Source: Planctomycetota bacterium
GTDB lineage: Bacteria > Planctomycetota > B15-G4
DNA: 64,000 nt
Direction of reading: 5' to 3'
Assembly (NCBI GenBank): GCA_029259715.1
Contig: JAJDEP010000005.1
Location: 1 to 64,000, forward strand
Of the stretch, positions 1-7,959 are shown one piece after another. The notes under the pieces are model-generated. The model saw only the letters and a list, made by a program, of their open reading frames with translations. It was not told the origin of the DNA and ran no database searches. The translations under genes and the position numbers were made by a program. Position 1 is the stretch's first letter. The number at the start of each line of letters is the position of its first letter.

Positions 1-760
1 GCGCGCGCTCGAGCAGCGGCCGCGCGCCCGACAGATCGCCTTGGTTCAGCAGCAGCAACCCGAGATCGTTCAGCGAGTTGGCCGTGATCGGGTGCTCGGG
101 ACCGAGCACCGCTTCCCGGATCGCCAGCGCGCGCTCGAGCAGCGGCCGCGCGCCCGACAGATCGCCCTGGATCTGAAGCAGCTTCCCGAGGTTGCTCAGC
201 GACTGGGCCGTGTCCGGGTGCTCGGGCCCGAGCACCGCTTCCCGGATCGCCAGCGCGCGCTCGTGCAGCGGCCGCGCGCCCGACGGGTCGTCCTGGTACT
301 GCAGCACGACGGCGAGTGAGTTCAGCGAGCTGGCCGTGACGGGATGCTCCGGGCCCCGCACCGACTCGTAGATCGCCAGCGCGCGCTCGAACAGCGGCCG
401 CGCGCCCGTCAGGTCGCCCTGGGCCTGCAGCAGCACAGCGAGGTTGGTCAGCAACGTGGCCGTGTGCGGGTGCTCGAGACCCCGCGCCGACTCAGAGATC
501 GACAGCGCGCGCTCGAGCGGCGGCCGTGCTCCCGACAGGTCGCCCTGGGACTGCAGCAGCAACCCGAGATCATTCAGCGCGATGGCCGTTGACATGTGTT
601 CGGGGCCCAGCACCGCTCCCCGGATCGCCACCGCGCGCTCAATCAGCGGCCGCGCGGCCGACAGGTCGCCCTGGGACTGCAGCAGCGCCCCCAGGTTCCT
701 CAGCGACGTGGCCGTTTCGGCGGCCTGCGGACCGTAGCGCGCCTCCGTCGCCTCCGCCCG
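1..760 (-). repeat. 126-bp in-frame tandem repeat array (42-aa TPR units)
   Basis: gcgcgctcg(a/t)(g/a)cagcggccgcgcgcccg recurs at about 3, 129, 255 and 381, with further diverged copies downstream. Confidence 0.85.
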
Positions 761-1285
761 ACGGCGCGCGTCGTGGAGCCGGGCGACGCCCAGGTCCCTC
801 GGCGTGCGGGCGGGGGCCGGCCCCGACCGCAGGCTCAGCTCGTACTTCCCGCGCTGCCCGTGCAACGCACAGGCCTGCACGCGGTAGTCCCGGCCGGCCT
901 CCAGGTCCACGACGACGCGGGAGTGCACGCCGATCCCGAACCCATCGTCGTCCTCGGCGAGCACGGTGCCGTCCGCGTCGAGCAGCACGAGGTAGGCGTC
1001 GAAGAACCAGCTCTGCACGTCGATGTGGTAGGGGCCCGAAGCGTCCACCTCGACGCGCCAGGTGCGTCCGACGACGGCGTGCTCGCTCGCGTAGCCGCCG
1101 GCGACCAGGGCCTGGGTGGTGACGACGGGTGCGTCGTCCTCGAGCGCGCTCTGGGCGGTCTCGCCGACGGTCAGGACGGGAAGCTCATCCGCGGCGGCGG
1201 GCGACGGCTGTGACGGCGCCGCCGCCGCTGCGCAGAGCGACAGGCATGCCACCGATACCACGACGCGCAACGTCGCCTCGATCAT
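1..1285 (-). CDS. Secreted kinesin-light-chain-type tetratricopeptide repeat protein with PPC-like N-terminal domain (truncated by window edge)
   Basis: Reverse-strand reading from ATG at 1285 is open to the window edge: MIEATLRVVVSVACLSLCAAAAA... signal-like start, then a beta-rich YHIDVQSWFFDAYLVLLDADGTVLAEDDDGFG segment, then repeats of the type RALAIREAVLGPEHPITANSLNDLGLLLLNQGDLSGARPLLE (42 aa/126 bp). Absent from the ORF track because it has no stop in the window. Confidence 0.88.
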   Translation of the reverse strand, partial: MIEATLRVVVSVACLSLCAAAAAPSQPSPAAADELPVLTVGETAQSALEDDAPVVTTQALVAGGYASEHAVVGRTWRVEVDASGPYHIDVQSWFFDAYLVLLDADGTVLAEDDDGFGIGVHSRVVVDLEAGRDYRVQACALHGQRGKYELSLRSGPAPARTPRDLGVARLHDARRRAEATEARYGPQAAETATSLRNLGALLQSQGDLSAARPLIERAVAIRGAVLGPEHMSTAIALNDLGLLLQSQGDLSGARPPLERALSISESARGLEHPHTATLLTNLAVLLQAQGDLTGARPLFERALAIYESVRGPEHPVTASSLNSLAVVLQYQDDPSGARPLHERALAIREAVLGPEHPDTAQSLSNLGKLLQIQGDLSGARPLLERALAIREAVLGPEHPITANSLNDLGLLLLNQGDLSGARPLLERA

Positions 1286-1368
1286 GACCTCCGATCTCCC
1301 CGGTCTTCCCGATTCCCCTGAAGGGATCCGATCCTAGCAAGCGCAGGTGATTGTGGCGGGCGAGCGGC

Positions 1369-2553
1369 CTACGGCTGAGGGATCACCACGCGCTGCCCGG
1401 TGGCGATGCGGTCGTGCGCCAGCCGGGGCGCCACCTTCACCATGTGCCGCGCCACCGCCGCTGCGCAACCCAGGCGCAGCGCGGCCCGACCCCGAACGTC
1501 TACAGGCACAGGCTCCAGGCCCAGCCGCTCGACCAGACCCTCCAGGCCGCCGCAGCGCGTGTGCGTCACGTTGGACCACAGCGCCTTGAGTGACAGGGCG
1601 GCGACCGCATCCGGGTCGAACCAACGCAGCATGCGCAACAGCGGGGTGTTCCAGGCGCAGAGCAGATCGTCCTCGCCGCGGAAGTCGCGCCAGGCCGCGA
1701 CCAACTCTTCGCGCGTGCAGCCTCGCAGCAGATCGTCGTGGCTCAGCCCCATGTGAGCCAGGTGGGCCGCCACGGGCGCGCGCCCCGCGGGCTCGAGGAC
1801 TCGCTCGAACACCTCGCCCGTGGCGGGACGCGCGGCGCTCCAGGTCACCAGCTGTCGTCGTGACCCGGAAGGCCCTGGCGGATCGATGGGGGCCGTCTCG
1901 CCATAGACGACGAGCAGGCGCTCGGGATGCTGGAGCAGCACCTCGGGCACGGCGCGCGACGGCCGGGGCTTGCGCACCGGGAAGCGCGCCTGACCGGCGG
2001 GATCGTCCCGGTGCACGATCTGGTCGTCGATCATGCTGTCGAAGACATCGAGCAGGCCGTCCAGGCCGGCCGTCTCGGGTTCGAGGATGCGCAGCGCCGC
2101 CACGATGGACTCGATGGTCGAGACGCAGTGGGCGGCCGGCTGCAGGCGGATGCGGTAGTTGCTGGGCGTCGTGGGCGCGAGTCGCACCTGGCGCAGCCCC
2201 GACAACCACGGGTTGTCGCGCAACATCTGCTTCGCATGCCGCCAGGTGCCGTCCAGCACGACCAGGTCCCGCGGGCGTTCGTGCGCCTGCAGTGTCGTCA
2301 GGTCGCGAGCAGCGGGCCCGGGGAAGAGCAGCGCGGCGTCGTCCGAGAGCGGTGGGCATGAGCCGCTGCCCGTGACCTCTTCGAGGCTCATGGAGCCCAG
2401 GCCCAGGCGGGCGATGCGCGCCGTGCCGACCGCATGGTCGCGCTCGCGCCGATGCTGGAGGATGACAACCCGCGTGCGGTTGGACACCGAACGCGTGCGA
2501 GCGCACAGGCAGAGCGCCTCGGGTTTGCGGCAGCGGTAGCAGTTGGCACGCAC
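1369..2553 (-). CDS. DTW domain protein (TapT/YfiP-like tRNA-uridine aminocarboxypropyltransferase) with C-terminal extension
   Basis: MRANCYRCRKPEALCLCARTR (Cys-rich N-terminus) and the hallmark VVLDGTWRHAKQML; about 200 extra residues C-terminal. Confidence 0.82.
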   Translation of the reverse strand: MRANCYRCRKPEALCLCARTRSVSNRTRVVILQHRRERDHAVGTARIARLGLGSMSLEEVTGSGSCPPLSDDAALLFPGPAARDLTTLQAHERPRDLVVLDGTWRHAKQMLRDNPWLSGLRQVRLAPTTPSNYRIRLQPAAHCVSTIESIVAALRILEPETAGLDGLLDVFDSMIDDQIVHRDDPAGQARFPVRKPRPSRAVPEVLLQHPERLLVVYGETAPIDPPGPSGSRRQLVTWSAARPATGEVFERVLEPAGRAPVAAHLAHMGLSHDDLLRGCTREELVAAWRDFRGEDDLLCAWNTPLLRMLRWFDPDAVAALSLKALWSNVTHTRCGGLEGLVERLGLEPVPVDVRGRAALRLGCAAAVARHMVKVAPRLAHDRIATGQRVVIPQP

Positions 2554-2562
2554 GTCGAGAGC

Positions 2563-3099
2563 TTAGTCCACGAGCGCCGCGAGCCGCGCGCGCGCCGAGC
2601 CCGACCCCAGGCAGTACCGCGTCTCGTCCACGGGGTGGCCTCCGAGCGTGCCGTGGCGGGTGCGATCGGGTTCGAAGCCGAGCGCTGCGTAGAAGGCCCG
2701 CGCCCGTTGGTTCCGGGTGAGCACCCAGAGCACGATCTGGGTGAAGCCACCCTCGCGCGCGGCGCGAACGGTCCGCTCGTGCAGCGCGCGTCCGATGCCG
2801 ATCCGCCACGAGTCGGGGTCGACGTACAGCATGCGCACGCCGAGCAGCGAGCGGCTCGGTCGGCCGTTGGCGCGCAAGGCACCGACCGAGGTGAAGCCAA
2901 GCAGTCGCCCGTCGTATTCGCAGACGTACGTCGACGTGCGCGGCGACGCGAGCCAGCGCGTCCAGTCCCGGGCGCGTCGGTCGATGGTCACGCCGGTGAG
3001 GACCGCGGCCGGGAGGATGTCGTGGCAGCCGCGGCGCCAGGCCGCGACGTGGAGCGCCGCGAGTTGCGCGGCGTCGGCGGGCTCGGCCGCCCGGATCAC
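2563..3099 (-). CDS. GNAT family N-acetyltransferase
   Basis: VIRAAEPADAAQLAALHVAAW...LYVDPDSWRIGIGRALHERTVRAAREGGFTQIVLWVLTRNQRARAFYAALGFEPD; likely GTG start at 3099 (longer ORF to 3228 in track). Confidence 0.85.
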   Translation of the reverse strand: MIRAAEPADAAQLAALHVAAWRRGCHDILPAAVLTGVTIDRRARDWTRWLASPRTSTYVCEYDGRLLGFTSVGALRANGRPSRSLLGVRMLYVDPDSWRIGIGRALHERTVRAAREGGFTQIVLWVLTRNQRARAFYAALGFEPDRTRHGTLGGHPVDETRYCLGSGSARARLAALVD

Positions 3100-3524
3100 G
3101 TCGCGCTCACGGGCATGTCGACGGCGTCCATCGGGGCATCGTACCGGCTGCCCTGGGGACCTGACCGTCGTGGGAGCACATTTTGAGGACAGCAACGCCA
3201 CGGGCGTGAACGGCGATCGGGGCGACAACAGCTTCCTTGCTGCCGGCGCGGCCTATGCGTGTGACCTCGACTTCGATGCGTGGACAGGCCTCGGTCAAGC
3301 CCTCGCTGGCAGGCATGGCAGCCCAAGCCTGCTCGGTTCCGGACCACTCACACCACTGACTGCCATGACTGTCGAACTCACCGACGCATTGGAGAGCACG
3401 CCAGCATTCCTCTTCGTCGGCTTCACCGCTCTTGCTCGGTCGAATGGTGCGGCTCGAGGTGCATGCAATCAGGGTCAATGCGACATAGGCGTCAGTCCCT
3501 CCCCAGCCGCCCGAGGTCTGCTCC

Positions 3525-4016
3525 ATGTCCGTCTCCCGTTTGCTCTGCATTGCCTTGCTCGCGATCACCCTCATCGGCGCGCTCTGGATCCGGAGTAGGC
3601 CGGTCGCGACGCCTCGCGCCACGCCACCCACCACCGTGTCGGCCGCTGCAACGCCGGATGACGACCAGCCCTCGGACGTGGCCGACGGCTCGTCGTTCAG
3701 GCCGGTGGCGAGTGTCGCCAGCCTCATGGCGGGCATCGGATCGGCATTCGGTCAGTTGAGCAAGGCCGTCCCACCGAGCGAGGAGGAGCACCGGCTCGGC
3801 GCCATCGCGACGTGGTCGGAGGTCCTCGCGGAGCTGTCAAACGTCAACACGCGGCATGGCCTCGAGCCGGACTACTTCGAGATGGCTGTCGACACACGTG
3901 TCATCGCCCTCGAACTGGCGCGCGCTGCCCGCGCCGAGACCCCGGACGAGGCCCGGATCACGACGTTGTTCGCGGACCTCGACAACTCCTGCGGCGCGTG
4001 CCACGACGTCTACTAG
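3525..4016 (+). CDS. Membrane-anchored c-type cytochrome, cytochrome c'/c556-like
   Basis: N-terminal hydrophobic segment MSVSRLLCIALLAITLIGALWI, helical middle, C-terminal heme motif CGACH (DNSCGACHDVY*). Confidence 0.6.
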   Translation: MSVSRLLCIALLAITLIGALWIRSRPVATPRATPPTTVSAAATPDDDQPSDVADGSSFRPVASVASLMAGIGSAFGQLSKAVPPSEEEHRLGAIATWSEVLAELSNVNTRHGLEPDYFEMAVDTRVIALELARAARAETPDEARITTLFADLDNSCGACHDVY

Positions 4017-4102
4017 TCGCGTGAGTCGGCGCTGAATCACGCCGGCAAGGGCTCTCGCAGGGACGTGCCGGTTCTCAGGGGATGCCGCGCCACGCTGACG
4101 AC

Positions 4103-4179
4103 TGGTCGGGGTGACTGGATTCGAACCAGCGACCTTCTGCTCCCAAAGCAGACGCGCTACCAAGCTGCGCCACACCCCG
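4103..4179 (-). tRNA. tRNA-Pro (anticodon TGG)
   Basis: Reverse strand CGGGGTGTGGCGCAGCTTGGTAGCGCGTCTGCTTTGGGAGCAGAAGGTCGCTGGTTCGAATCCAGTCACCCCGACCA: full cloverleaf, TTTGGGA anticodon loop, encoded CCA. Confidence 0.95.
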
Positions 4180-4290
4180 ATCGTGCTGAGCAAGCGCCGT
4201 CCGGCGGCGCGGCGGGGAGTCTAGCGAATCGCCACAGTCGAACGCGCCGCGGGCCGGCAGGCGTGGGGGACGGGGCGCCGTCAACGACGC

Positions 4291-4325
4291 GGGGGCGCCT
4301 CGCGACTCCGCCGCGAGGCGCCCCC
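4291..4325 (-). terminator. Hairpin terminator-like element (no U-tract)
   Basis: Perfect 14-bp stem GGGGGCGCCTCGCG-ACTCCGC-CGCGAGGCGCCCCC just downstream of the minus-strand gene ending at 4355. Confidence 0.5.
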
Positions 4326-4354
4326 GGTCTGTTCGGCTCGCGCCGCGGATCCGG

Positions 4355-5359
4355 TCAGTTGGGTCCGGTCTGGCCGTCGTCCTGCAGCCGGCAGAAGCCG
4401 AACTCGGCGAGCGAGCCGGAGCCGCTCAGGTCGATGGAGACCTTGGAGAAGCCCGGTGCGCCCACGTTCGCATTTACGAGGATGAGCGAGTTGTCGCCGA
4501 AGCCCGCGAATTCGAAGGGGCCTGCCTCGGCACCGTCGCCGAGGACGAAGTCGAGAGTGAAGGTCTCCTCGGCATCGATGTCGAGCAGGGCGAAGTCGAT
4601 GGACTCGATGGGCGGATCGAACTCGAGGCACAGCACGCCTCCCCAACCCTCGTCGCCCGGCTCGTCGACCAGGCCGTCGCCGCCGAGCAGGTCCTCGACG
4701 TTGTCGCCGATGACCAGGACGTTGCGCAGGTCGAAGGCGTTGAGCAGGCCGTAGCCGGGGGTGATGAGGTCGTCGTCACCGCCGGTGGGCGTGGCCGAGT
4801 TGAAGATGACGGCGGCGTCGGGACCGTCGGGGTTGCGGTTGTCGGCCGAGATGGTGATGCCGGGATACTGGCCGGCGAGGATGGTGCCGGCGGGGAACTC
4901 GTCGAACGTGGCGACGGCGCACTGCGGGTTGCCGAGCTGGGCCTGCCCGACGTTGGTGCCGCCGACGGTGCCGTTCTCGATGACCACGTTACGGGCGAAG
5001 ACCCGCATGTCGTCCTCGAACACCAGGTCGCTGGGGATCGTGCCCGTGAGCACCTGGGGGCCGTTGCCGATGACCGGCAGGAAGACCGGCGGAGCCCAGG
5101 GCGAGGTGACGGCGTCGGCGTCGGCGGTGCCGACGGCCCACGTCAGCAGCATGCCGTCGCCTCGGACGCCGGTGGTGGTGAGGGTGACGACGGTCTCGCC
5201 GTCGATCTCCTCGACCCCGACGTCGAGCCGGGCGTGGGTGGCCATGGGCACCAGGTCGAAGAAGTTGCCACTCGGCGTGGCCGTGGTGACGGTGACCTGC
5301 GCGGTGGCCTGCTGTGCGAGCAGTGCCAGGAGCAAGGCGGCGGTGGTCGTACGCAACAT
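4355..5359 (-). CDS. Hypothetical secreted protein
   Basis: MLRTTTAALLLALLAQQATAQ signal peptide; later half CAVATFDEFPAGTILAGQYPGITISADN...; ORF track start at 6664 runs over an opposite-strand gene and is not credible. Confidence 0.75.
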   Translation of the reverse strand: MLRTTTAALLLALLAQQATAQVTVTTATPSGNFFDLVPMATHARLDVGVEEIDGETVVTLTTTGVRGDGMLLTWAVGTADADAVTSPWAPPVFLPVIGNGPQVLTGTIPSDLVFEDDMRVFARNVVIENGTVGGTNVGQAQLGNPQCAVATFDEFPAGTILAGQYPGITISADNRNPDGPDAAVIFNSATPTGGDDDLITPGYGLLNAFDLRNVLVIGDNVEDLLGGDGLVDEPGDEGWGGVLCLEFDPPIESIDFALLDIDAEETFTLDFVLGDGAEAGPFEFAGFGDNSLILVNANVGAPGFSKVSIDLSGSGSLAEFGFCRLQDDGQTGPN

Positions 5360-5545
5360 GTTGAGTCCTCGGAGGTGGCCGGGACCGAACCGCGAGACGC
5401 GGTGGTCGCCCGGAGTGTCTGCCCGTTGCCGAGCGGCGAGTGTAGCCACGCTCACGAAGAGCGACAAGGGGACCACTCGTTGACGCCGAATCGTGTGTGG
5501 TCGAGAATCACCCGCTTGAGTCGATCCGTGGTTCCCGTTCCGTCG

Positions 5546-6712
5546 ATGCCAACGCTCGCCGCCCGGTCGCTGCTGATCCGAGGTCGAGGCCGCGTCCCCG
5601 TGCCCGTCGCGGGAGACAACACGACCTTCTGGTTCTCGGCGCGGGTGGCGCTCGGTCAGGCGATCCAGGGGTTGGGTTTGCGCCGGGGCGACCGCGTGGC
5701 CCTGCCGGCCTTCGCCTGCGGCTCCGAACTCGAGCCGTTCCTGCTGGCCGGGCTGCAGCCGCAGTTCTTCGGCGTCACCGACGAACTCGATCCGGATCCC
5801 GAGTCGTTCGATGCGGCGGTCGAGGGCGCGGCGGCGGCCCTCGTGACCCACTACTTCGGACGCCCCGCGGATCTCAGCCATGTACGGGCCGCGTGCCGGC
5901 AGAGAGGTGTCCGCCTGATCGAGGACGCCGCCCACGCGCTCTACTCGGAAGCTGAGCTGGGGGCGGGAGACGAGGCCGGTCCGCTGGGCTGGTCCGCGGA
6001 CGCTGCCGTCTACAGCTTCCCCAAGCTGCTGCCGGTGCCCGACGGCGGCGCGTTGGTCATGGGCGCCGAGTTCGACGCGGTGCCTGCCGCTCGCGAGCCC
6101 GCGCCCGCCGATGTCGTCTCCCGGCGCCTGCGGCGGCAGGTCGGGCTGGGGCTGCGCTCGAGTTCCCAGCCGTGGCTGCGCGCGGCCGTGCGGTTCGCCC
6201 TCGACCGGCGGGGACGGCGCGCGCCCGAGGGGTCGGAAGGGGAGCCGGAAGGGGGCGTCGAAGAGGAGAGCCAGGACGAGCTCTACGACCTGATCCGCTG
6301 CCGCAGCGAGTGGTCGCAGTGCGGCATGTCCCGGACGTCGGCGCGCCTGCTGGGCTCGGCCGACCACGCGTCGGTGGCGCGCCTCCGGCGCGAACACGCG
6401 GCGCACCTCGCCGAGGTCCTCTCCGACCGGCCGGCGATCCGGCCGGCGATCCCACGCTGGCCGCGAGGCGCCGTGCCGCTGTTCCTCCCGATCACCGTCG
6501 ACGACCCGCTGTCGCTGCGGCGTCACATGGCGGCGCGGGCCATCGGCGTCAAGCACATCTGGCCCTACCGGCACCCGGCCGTGCCGTGGGAGCGTTTCCC
6601 ACGCGAGGCATGGCTCAAGCAGAACCTGCTCGGGCTGCCGGTGCACCAGTCGCTGGGAGAGCATGGCCGGGCGCGCCTCGGGGAAGCCCTGCGCGGGTGG
6701 AGCGGGACATGA
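5546..6712 (+). CDS. DegT/DnrJ/EryC1/StrS-type aminotransferase-like protein
   Basis: MPTLAARSLLIRGRGRVPVPVAGDNTTFWFSARVALGQAIQGLGLRRGDRVALPAFACGSE...LIEDAAHAL...AVYSFPKLLPVPDGGALV (PLP lysine context retained). Confidence 0.8.
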   Translation: MPTLAARSLLIRGRGRVPVPVAGDNTTFWFSARVALGQAIQGLGLRRGDRVALPAFACGSELEPFLLAGLQPQFFGVTDELDPDPESFDAAVEGAAAALVTHYFGRPADLSHVRAACRQRGVRLIEDAAHALYSEAELGAGDEAGPLGWSADAAVYSFPKLLPVPDGGALVMGAEFDAVPAAREPAPADVVSRRLRRQVGLGLRSSSQPWLRAAVRFALDRRGRRAPEGSEGEPEGGVEEESQDELYDLIRCRSEWSQCGMSRTSARLLGSADHASVARLRREHAAHLAEVLSDRPAIRPAIPRWPRGAVPLFLPITVDDPLSLRRHMAARAIGVKHIWPYRHPAVPWERFPREAWLKQNLLGLPVHQSLGEHGRARLGEALRGWSGT

Positions 6713-7959
6713 CCGCCGCCCAGGCCCAGGCGACGAACGGCTTTCGCGTGGATCGGATCGCGACCCTCGAAGCCTTGGAGCAGATTGCGACCGATTGGGA
6801 CCGTGTGCAGGACGCCACGGCCAGCAAGCACGTCCTGCTCGACCACCGATGGATGTGCGCCTGGTGGCGCGCCTTCGGTGCGGGCAAGCAGCTGCACGTG
6901 CTGGTGCTCCGGCGCGGCGAACGGGTGGTCGGCATCGCGCCGATGATCCTGTCCCGCGGGTACGAAGCCTTCCCCCGCCGGGACACGCAGTATCACCTCG
7001 CCGAGGACGCCGCCTACCTGCGCGGCCCGAATTGGCGTGCGTTCGTGCCGATCCGCAAGGTGAGCTTCCCGGTCAACGTCGCCTCGCACAACGCGCGGGC
7101 CCACTTCCTGTTCCCCGAGGCCGGGCCCGAGGCCTTCGACGCCGTGTTCGCCTATTGGTGGGAGCGCCGCGGCGAGTGGGACCTGATGGTGTGCGAAGGG
7201 CTGCCCCTCGACAGCGAGCAGCCGGGGCAGGTGGCCGCGGCCGTGGTCCGGCAAGGCGGCCGCGTGCTCCCGAAGGGCCGCGAAGTGGAGCTCCAGTGCG
7301 CACACCTTCCGGAGACCATGGAGGGCTACCTGCGCACGCACAGCAGCGACTACCGCAGGCGCTACCGCAAGGCGCTGGCGGCCAACGCCCGCAAGGGCGC
7401 CATCGGCACCGACGAGTACCGCGGCGCCCGCCTGGAGGAGGGCATGGCGCTGCTGTTCGCGCTGGAGCAACGCTCGTGGAAGGTCGAGGGGCGGGCGGGC
7501 CAGGAGCTCCACCTCCCGCTCGACGACCGCCTGCGGGGGTTCCTCGGGGACGTGGCCGAGGGATTCGGGCGCCGCGACCAGGCCCACGTGACGAGCATGA
7601 CCTGCGACGGGAAGCCGGTGGCCGCGCTGCTCGGCCTCGAGCGTCAGGGCGTGCTGCTCTTGCTGGTGACGTACATGGACAGCCGCTTCCGCGGCGAGCT
7701 GACGACGACGTCCATGTTCAACGCGATCATCGAGGGGGCCATCGCTCGCGGCCTCGGCCAGATCGACTTCAACGGCAGCTCCCTGAACGTGCGCAAGATG
7801 GCGAACGCTTCCCACGTCCACGTGCGCCGCTCCATCTGCCACGGCGGGCTCTACTCGCGACTGCTCGGCGCCTCCAAGTCGGCGTCGATGCGCGTGTCGC
7901 AGGCGCTGCGCGCGGCGCGGGACAAGCTGCCGACGGGATCGGGAGGGGCCGGGTCATGA
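6709..7959 (+). CDS. CelD/BcsL (FemAB-like) GNAT family protein, copy 1
   Basis: MTAAQAQATNGFRVDRIATLEALEQIATDWDRVQDATASKHVLLDHRWMCAWWRAFGAGKQLHVLVLRRG...; C-terminal IDFNGSSLNVRKMANASHVHVRR; overlaps previous stop (ATGA). Confidence 0.8.
   Translation: MTAAQAQATNGFRVDRIATLEALEQIATDWDRVQDATASKHVLLDHRWMCAWWRAFGAGKQLHVLVLRRGERVVGIAPMILSRGYEAFPRRDTQYHLAEDAAYLRGPNWRAFVPIRKVSFPVNVASHNARAHFLFPEAGPEAFDAVFAYWWERRGEWDLMVCEGLPLDSEQPGQVAAAVVRQGGRVLPKGREVELQCAHLPETMEGYLRTHSSDYRRRYRKALAANARKGAIGTDEYRGARLEEGMALLFALEQRSWKVEGRAGQELHLPLDDRLRGFLGDVAEGFGRRDQAHVTSMTCDGKPVAALLGLERQGVLLLLVTYMDSRFRGELTTTSMFNAIIEGAIARGLGQIDFNGSSLNVRKMANASHVHVRRSICHGGLYSRLLGASKSASMRVSQALRAARDKLPTGSGGAGS

Noticed and set aside
4355-6664. 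769-aa extended minus ORF
   Set aside because: Upstream part overlaps the DegT gene; signal peptide and SD support a start at 5359.
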